Part shown: one piece after another, positions 6,457 through 9,094 of the stretch | Layout: each line of letters starts with the position of its first letter | Numbering within the stretch: the stretch's first letter is position 1 | DNA from: an uncultured Alphaproteobacteria bacterium | GTDB taxonomy: Bacteria; Pseudomonadota; Alphaproteobacteria; Caulobacterales; Caulobacteraceae | DNA length: 9,094 nucleotides | Assembly (NCBI GenBank): GCA_903933475.1 | Contig: CAIZKE010000218.1 | Span: 1 to 9,094 of the forward strand | Direction: 5' to 3' | Translations under genes and position numbers: made by a program | Notes under the pieces: model-generated | What the model saw: only the letters and a program-made list of their open reading frames with translations | The model's database searches: none | What the model was told of the DNA's origin: nothing

Positions 6457-8331
6457 TTACTGGCAGGCTAGGCATTCCTCGTAGTCGGTCCGAGCGCCTT
6501 CGACCATCGCAACGATTTCTGCCGTCTCGGCGCCGGCGTGGGCGGCGCGCTGCACGGACTTGGAGCGCAGGTAGTAGAGGGACTTGCAACCCTGCTCCCA
6601 GGCGGTCCAGTGCAGCATGTGCAGGTCCCACTTGTCGACATCTCCCGCCAGGAAGATGTTGACCGACTGAGACTGGCAGATGTCGGGCGTACGGTCAGCG
6701 GCCAGTTCGACCACCCAGCGCTGGTCGAGTTCGAAGGCTGTCTTGTAGATGTCCTTCTCGTCCTGGGTCAGGATGTCGAGGTGCTGGACCGAACCCTCGT
6801 TCTCGAGAATGGAGTCCCAGACTGGCGGGGTATTCTCGCCGCGGGCCTCGAGCAGGCGCTCGAGGTAGGGATTGCGGACCGCGAAGGTGCCCGACAGGGT
6901 CTTGTGCGTGTAGATGTTGGCCGGGATGGGCTCGATGCCCGCGCTGGTCCCGCCGCAGATGATCGAGATCGAGGCGGTCGGGGCAATAGCCAGCTTGTGT
7001 GAGAAGCGTTCCATGACACCGCGTTCGGCGGCATCCGGGCAGGGCCCGCGCTCTGCGGCCAGGACGCGTGAGGCGGTGTCGCACTGGCGGCGGAGGTGCT
7101 TGAACAGCCGCATGTTCCAGGACTTGGCCAGGGCGGACTCGAAGGGCACGTTCTGCATCTGCAGGAAGGAGTGGAAGCCCATCAGCCCCAGGCCGACCGA
7201 GCGCTCGCGCCGGGCGGCGTAGATGGCGTTGGCCATGCGTGGGGGGGCCCGGGTGATGAAGTCCTCGAGGACGTTGTCGAGGAAGCGCATGACATCCTCG
7301 ATGAAGGTCGGATGGTCACGCCACTCCAGGAAGGTCTCGGCGTTGACCGACGACAGGCAGCAGACGGCGGTGCGCTCCTGCCCCAGGTGATCGAGGCCGG
7401 TGTGAAGCATGATCTCCGAGCACAGGTTCGACTGACGCACGGACAGGCCGAGGTCCCGCTGGTGCTGCGGCATGGAGCGGTTCACGGTGTCGGAGAAGAT
7501 CAGGTAGGGCTCGCCGGTCTGCAGGCGGATCTCGAGGATCTTCTGCCACAGGCTGCGGGCGTCGACCTCCCGCAGGACTTCCCCGGTCTTGGGTGAGCGC
7601 AGGCCGAAGGGCGCGCCGTCGCGTACGGCCTCCATGAACTCGTCGGTGATGGAGATCCCGTGGTGGAGGTTGAGCGACTTCCGGTTGAAGTCGCCTGAGG
7701 GCTTCCGGATCTCGAGGAACTCCTCGATCTCAGGGTGGTGGATGTCGAGGTACACCGCCGCCGAACCGCGGCGGAGAGAGCCCTGGCTGATGGCCAGGGT
7801 CAGGCTGTCCATGACACGGATGAAGGGGATGATGCCGCTGGTCTGGCCGGCGCCCTTGACCTTCTCGCCAATGGACCGGACGCCACCCCAATAGGTGCCG
7901 ATGCCGCCGCCATTGGAGGCCAGGGCGACGTTCTCGTTCCACACGCCCTGGATGCCGTCGAGGGAATCATTCACCGCGTTCAGGAAGCAGGAAATGGGCA
8001 GGCCTCGGTCGGCCCCGCCGTTCGACAACACGGGTGTCGCAGGCATGAACCAAAGGCGCGAGATGTAGTCGTAGACCCGCTGGGCATGGTCTGCGTCATC
8101 GGCATAGGCGGTGGCCACCCGGGCGAACATGTCCTGGTAGGACTCGCCGGGAAGGAGGTAACGGTCCTCCAGGGTGGTCTTGCCGAAGTCCGTGAGGAGG
8201 GCGTCCCGGGACCGGTCGACCTGGACCTTCCGGACAAGCTGCAATTGGGGACGTTCCGTCGCCTCCACCGCCGCCTTGGCTTCCGCCTGCTCCAGCCGCC
8301 TAACGGCTTCACTCCCACTCATGACCCGCAC
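6457..8331 (-). CDS. nrdA: Ribonucleoside-diphosphate reductase, alpha subunit (class I, no ATP cone)
   Basis: The alpha subunit holds the active site that reduces ribonucleotides. In 624 residues (E. coli 761) the catalytic set is complete: Cys115 (ISCFL) and Cys324 (AVCCLSS) as the redox pair, Cys304 with Asn302 and Glu306 (SNLCSE) as radical cysteine and neighbours, and Tyr586-Tyr587 (SLYYLRS) for the radical path. PTASISIICG (451-460) is the conserved phosphate-binding loop. The C-terminal thioredoxin-reduced pair is Cys620/Cys623, spaced CxxC, whereas E. coli has four residues between. The first roughly 50 residues are charged and show no ATP cone, so the usual dATP shut-off at the activity site is absent; specificity control can remain. 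The GTG at 8331 is preferred to the ATG at 8322 because GAGGA lies six bases before it. Two NrdR-like boxes lie upstream. Confidence 0.97.
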   Translation of the reverse strand: MRVMSGSEAVRRLEQAEAKAAVEATERPQLQLVRKVQVDRSRDALLTDFGKTTLEDRYLLPGESYQDMFARVATAYADDADHAQRVYDYISRLWFMPATPVLSNGGADRGLPISCFLNAVNDSLDGIQGVWNENVALASNGGGIGTYWGGVRSIGEKVKGAGQTSGIIPFIRVMDSLTLAISQGSLRRGSAAVYLDIHHPEIEEFLEIRKPSGDFNRKSLNLHHGISITDEFMEAVRDGAPFGLRSPKTGEVLREVDARSLWQKILEIRLQTGEPYLIFSDTVNRSMPQHQRDLGLSVRQSNLCSEIMLHTGLDHLGQERTAVCCLSSVNAETFLEWRDHPTFIEDVMRFLDNVLEDFITRAPPRMANAIYAARRERSVGLGLMGFHSFLQMQNVPFESALAKSWNMRLFKHLRRQCDTASRVLAAERGPCPDAAERGVMERFSHKLAIAPTASISIICGGTSAGIEPIPANIYTHKTLSGTFAVRNPYLERLLEARGENTPPVWDSILENEGSVQHLDILTQDEKDIYKTAFELDQRWVVELAADRTPDICQSQSVNIFLAGDVDKWDLHMLHWTAWEQGCKSLYYLRSKSVQRAAHAGAETAEIVAMVEGARTDYEECLACQ

Positions 8332-8337
8332 CCGAAT

Positions 8338-8342
8338 TCCTC
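8338..8342 (-). promoter_or_regulatory. Ribosome binding site deciding the nrdA GTG start
   Basis: GAGGA on the minus strand is six bases from the GTG at 8331 but fifteen from the ATG at 8322. The spacing favours GTG, giving MRVMSGSE; the ATG would give MSGSE. Confidence 0.65.
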
Positions 8343-8382
8343 GCTGGCGGCGCGGTGCGATCCCGCGCCTGCCGCATCCCTA

Positions 8383-8429
8383 TGACTATATCTAGTGGGC
8401 GCCCCGCCCGACTACGCAACATCATGGGG
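8383..8429 (-). promoter_or_regulatory. NrdR-box pair and candidate nrdA promoter
   Basis: The proximal box tgactatatctagtgg (8383-8398) has a core with one deviation from the NrdR consensus CwATATaTwG. The distal box acgcaacatcatgggg (8414-8429) is weaker but keeps the outer C and G and the central AT. The linker is 15 bases, the same as upstream of nrdB, and the proximal boxes of both genes share the minus-strand string CCACTAGATAT. TTGCGT and TAGATA on the minus strand are 19 bases apart, as at nrdB. The shared geometry makes coordinated repression by NrdR likely. Confidence 0.75.
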
Positions 8430-8430
8430 C

Positions 8431-8443
8431 CATGAGCCTCATG
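8431..8443. repeat. 13-base inverted repeat upstream of nrdA
   Basis: CATGAG-C-CTCATG is a perfect dyad with 6-base arms and a single central base, immediately outside the distal nrdA NrdR box. A GANTC methylation site (8443-8447) overlaps its end. It has the form of an operator for a dimeric regulator; none is identified. Confidence 0.45.
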
Positions 8444-8485
8444 AATCGTCAACGGGGCCAGCGGGTTGTCCCCCGGAGTTTTTTG

Positions 8486-8501
8486 CTAATGAGAGATTAA
8501 C
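8486..8501. promoter_or_regulatory. CtrA-like binding box
   Basis: CTAA-TGAGAGA-TTAAC matches the Caulobacter CtrA consensus TTAA-N7-TTAAC with one mismatch in the left half. It is AT-rich against a GC-rich background, lies in non-coding DNA, and is about 155 bases upstream of nrdA. If real, CtrA could tie nrdA expression to the cell cycle. No matching -10 element is obvious on either strand. Confidence 0.4.
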
Positions 8502-8641
8502 AGGGGGCTTGACGCTTGAACATGCAGAGGTTTCGACGCGCCCGCGAATCCCTTATCACGAGACTGTGAACGGTTTTTGGAGGTGAGGCGGGGTGGGCTG
8601 CGGTGGTCACGGACCCGCCCTGGTCGCGGTTCCCGGAATGG

Positions 8642-8670
8642 AAAAAGGGCCCGGTCGTGAGACCGGGCCC
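8642..8670 (-). terminator. Rho-independent terminator of the OmpA-family gene
   Basis: A perfect 10-base stem (GGGCCCGGTC / GACCGGGCCC) with loop GTGA on the plus strand spans 8647-8670. Read on the minus strand it is followed by TTTTT (8646-8642). It begins 34 bases after the stop codon of the OmpA-family gene and would shield the nrdA control region from read-through. Confidence 0.88.
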
Positions 8671-8704
8671 CCATATTTCCAGGCGTTTCCGCCTGTGATC
8701 GAAA

Positions 8705-9094
8705 TCAGAAGTTGATGTCGATCGTCGAACGGCGGTTCAGGGGTTCCTTCACGCCGTCGCCAGTGGCGACCGCGAGTTGGGTTTCACCCTTCCAGTCCAC
8801 CTGCATCAGCTGCTGGCCGACACCTTGGCCGACCAGGGCGTCTGCAACGGCCTTGGCCCGGCGCTCGGAGAGGCGGGTGTTGTAGGCCGGCGAGCCGGAC
8901 GAGTCGGTATGGCCGACCACGATCACGCGGGTGGCGTTGCCCGTCTTGGCGTATTCAGCCGCTTCGGTGACGATGGTCTGGGCTTCCGGCGTCAGAACGG
9001 ATTCATCGAACGGGAAGTAGACCACGAACTGCTTCGCCTCGTAGGCCGGCGGCGCCGGAGGCGGCGGCGGCGGGGGAGGCGGGGGAGGCGGCGG
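8705..9094 (-). CDS. OmpA-family outer membrane protein, C-terminal domain (partial)
   Basis: The last 129 residues of a gene whose start lies beyond the right edge. The visible part begins with thirteen consecutive prolines, then APPAYEAKQFVVYFPFD and a complete OmpA/Pal-like peptidoglycan-binding domain. VIVVGHTDSSGSPAYN and LSERRAKAVADAL are the family core. Asp64 (in GHTD) and Arg79 (in SERRA), 15 residues apart in this fragment, correspond to the diaminopimelate-binding pair Asp271/Arg286 of E. coli OmpA. A proline-rich linker before this domain is typical of Caulobacterales OmpA proteins, where an N-terminal beta-barrel is expected; that part cannot be seen here. The protein should anchor the outer membrane to peptidoglycan. 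The frame is open to the window edge, so an internal GTG at 9025 is not the start. A strong terminator follows. Confidence 0.92.
   Translation of the reverse strand, partial: PPPPPPPPPPPPPAPPAYEAKQFVVYFPFDESVLTPEAQTIVTEAAEYAKTGNATRVIVVGHTDSSGSPAYNTRLSERRAKAVADALVGQGVGQQLMQVDWKGETQLAVATGDGVKEPLNRRSTIDINF

Larger units (their letters stand above)
8332..8704. other. 373-base gap between nrdA and the OmpA-family gene
   Basis: From nrdA outwards it holds the nrdA leader, the NrdR-box pair, a 13-base inverted repeat, two GANTC sites (8443-8447 and 8546-8550), a CtrA-like box and the terminator of the OmpA-family gene. I see no convincing gene. On the plus strand there is a TTGACGC (8509-8515) without a clear -10. 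There is also a perfect GGAGGTGA (8579-8586), six bases before a GTG that opens a 40-codon frame ending at 8715; the frame runs over the terminator and is not called as a gene. Confidence 0.6.

Noticed and set aside
7735..8385. A 216-codon plus-strand frame antisense to the start of nrdA
   Set aside because: Shadow of GC-rich nrdA codons; no ribosome binding site or recognisable domain.
8515..8520. CTTGAA resembling a sigma-32 -35 element
   Set aside because: No CCCCAT-like -10 follows at the required distance on the plus strand, and no heat-shock gene lies downstream.
8553..8561. DnaA-box-like TTATCACGA
   Set aside because: Only about six of nine positions fit TTATCCACA, with no cluster of similar sites.
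8554..8580. TCAC-GAGACT-GTGA followed by TTTTT, a possible plus-strand terminator
   Set aside because: A four-base stem is too short to support a terminator.
8395..8586. A 63-codon plus-strand frame in the nrdA/ompA gap
   Set aside because: It starts inside the nrdA NrdR box, has no ribosome binding site, and its product has no recognisable feature.

Overview
The window looks like chromosomal DNA of a GC-rich alphaproteobacterium, most likely Caulobacterales (Caulobacter, Phenylobacterium or Brevundimonas type). The reasons are the strongly GC-rich third codon positions, an OmpA-type protein with a long proline run before a YEAKQFVVYFPFD segment, an NrdA without an N-terminal ATP cone, a CtrA-like box and GANTC sites. 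The genus is inferred from remembered family features, not from a search. The genes look like core housekeeping genes. I see no insertion sequence, integrase, CRISPR array, RNA gene or toxin-antitoxin module.

Left part (1-2999, all minus strand): amn (AMP nucleosidase), then a class V aminotransferase of the alanine/serine-glyoxylate type, then the 5' part of a Tat-exported dienelactone-hydrolase-like protein that runs off the left edge. The gaps are 63 and 56 bases with no clear terminator, so the three may be co-transcribed. Middle (3111-5285, plus strand): a dicarboxylate/amino acid:cation symporter and the membrane zinc protease gene htpX, transcribed away from amn across a 111-base divergent gap.

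Right part (5292-8331, minus strand): nrdB and nrdA, the beta and alpha subunits of class I ribonucleotide reductase. They are not tightly coupled: a 133-base gap separates them. Each gene has its own pair of NrdR-box-like sequences with exactly 15 bases between the boxes, and both start at GTG with a good ribosome binding site. nrdB and htpX converge with only 6 bases between their stop codons. Between nrdA and the next gene lies a 373-base gap. It holds the nrdA control region, a 13-base inverted repeat, a CtrA-like box, two GANTC sites and a strong minus-strand terminator. The window ends with the C-terminal domain of an OmpA-family outer membrane protein (8705-9094), cut by the right edge.

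I did not find a convincing undescribed system. The most rewarding part is the control of nrdA and nrdB: matched NrdR operators, an operator embedded in an 8-base-pair stem-loop just after nrdA, and possible cell-cycle sites upstream of nrdA.
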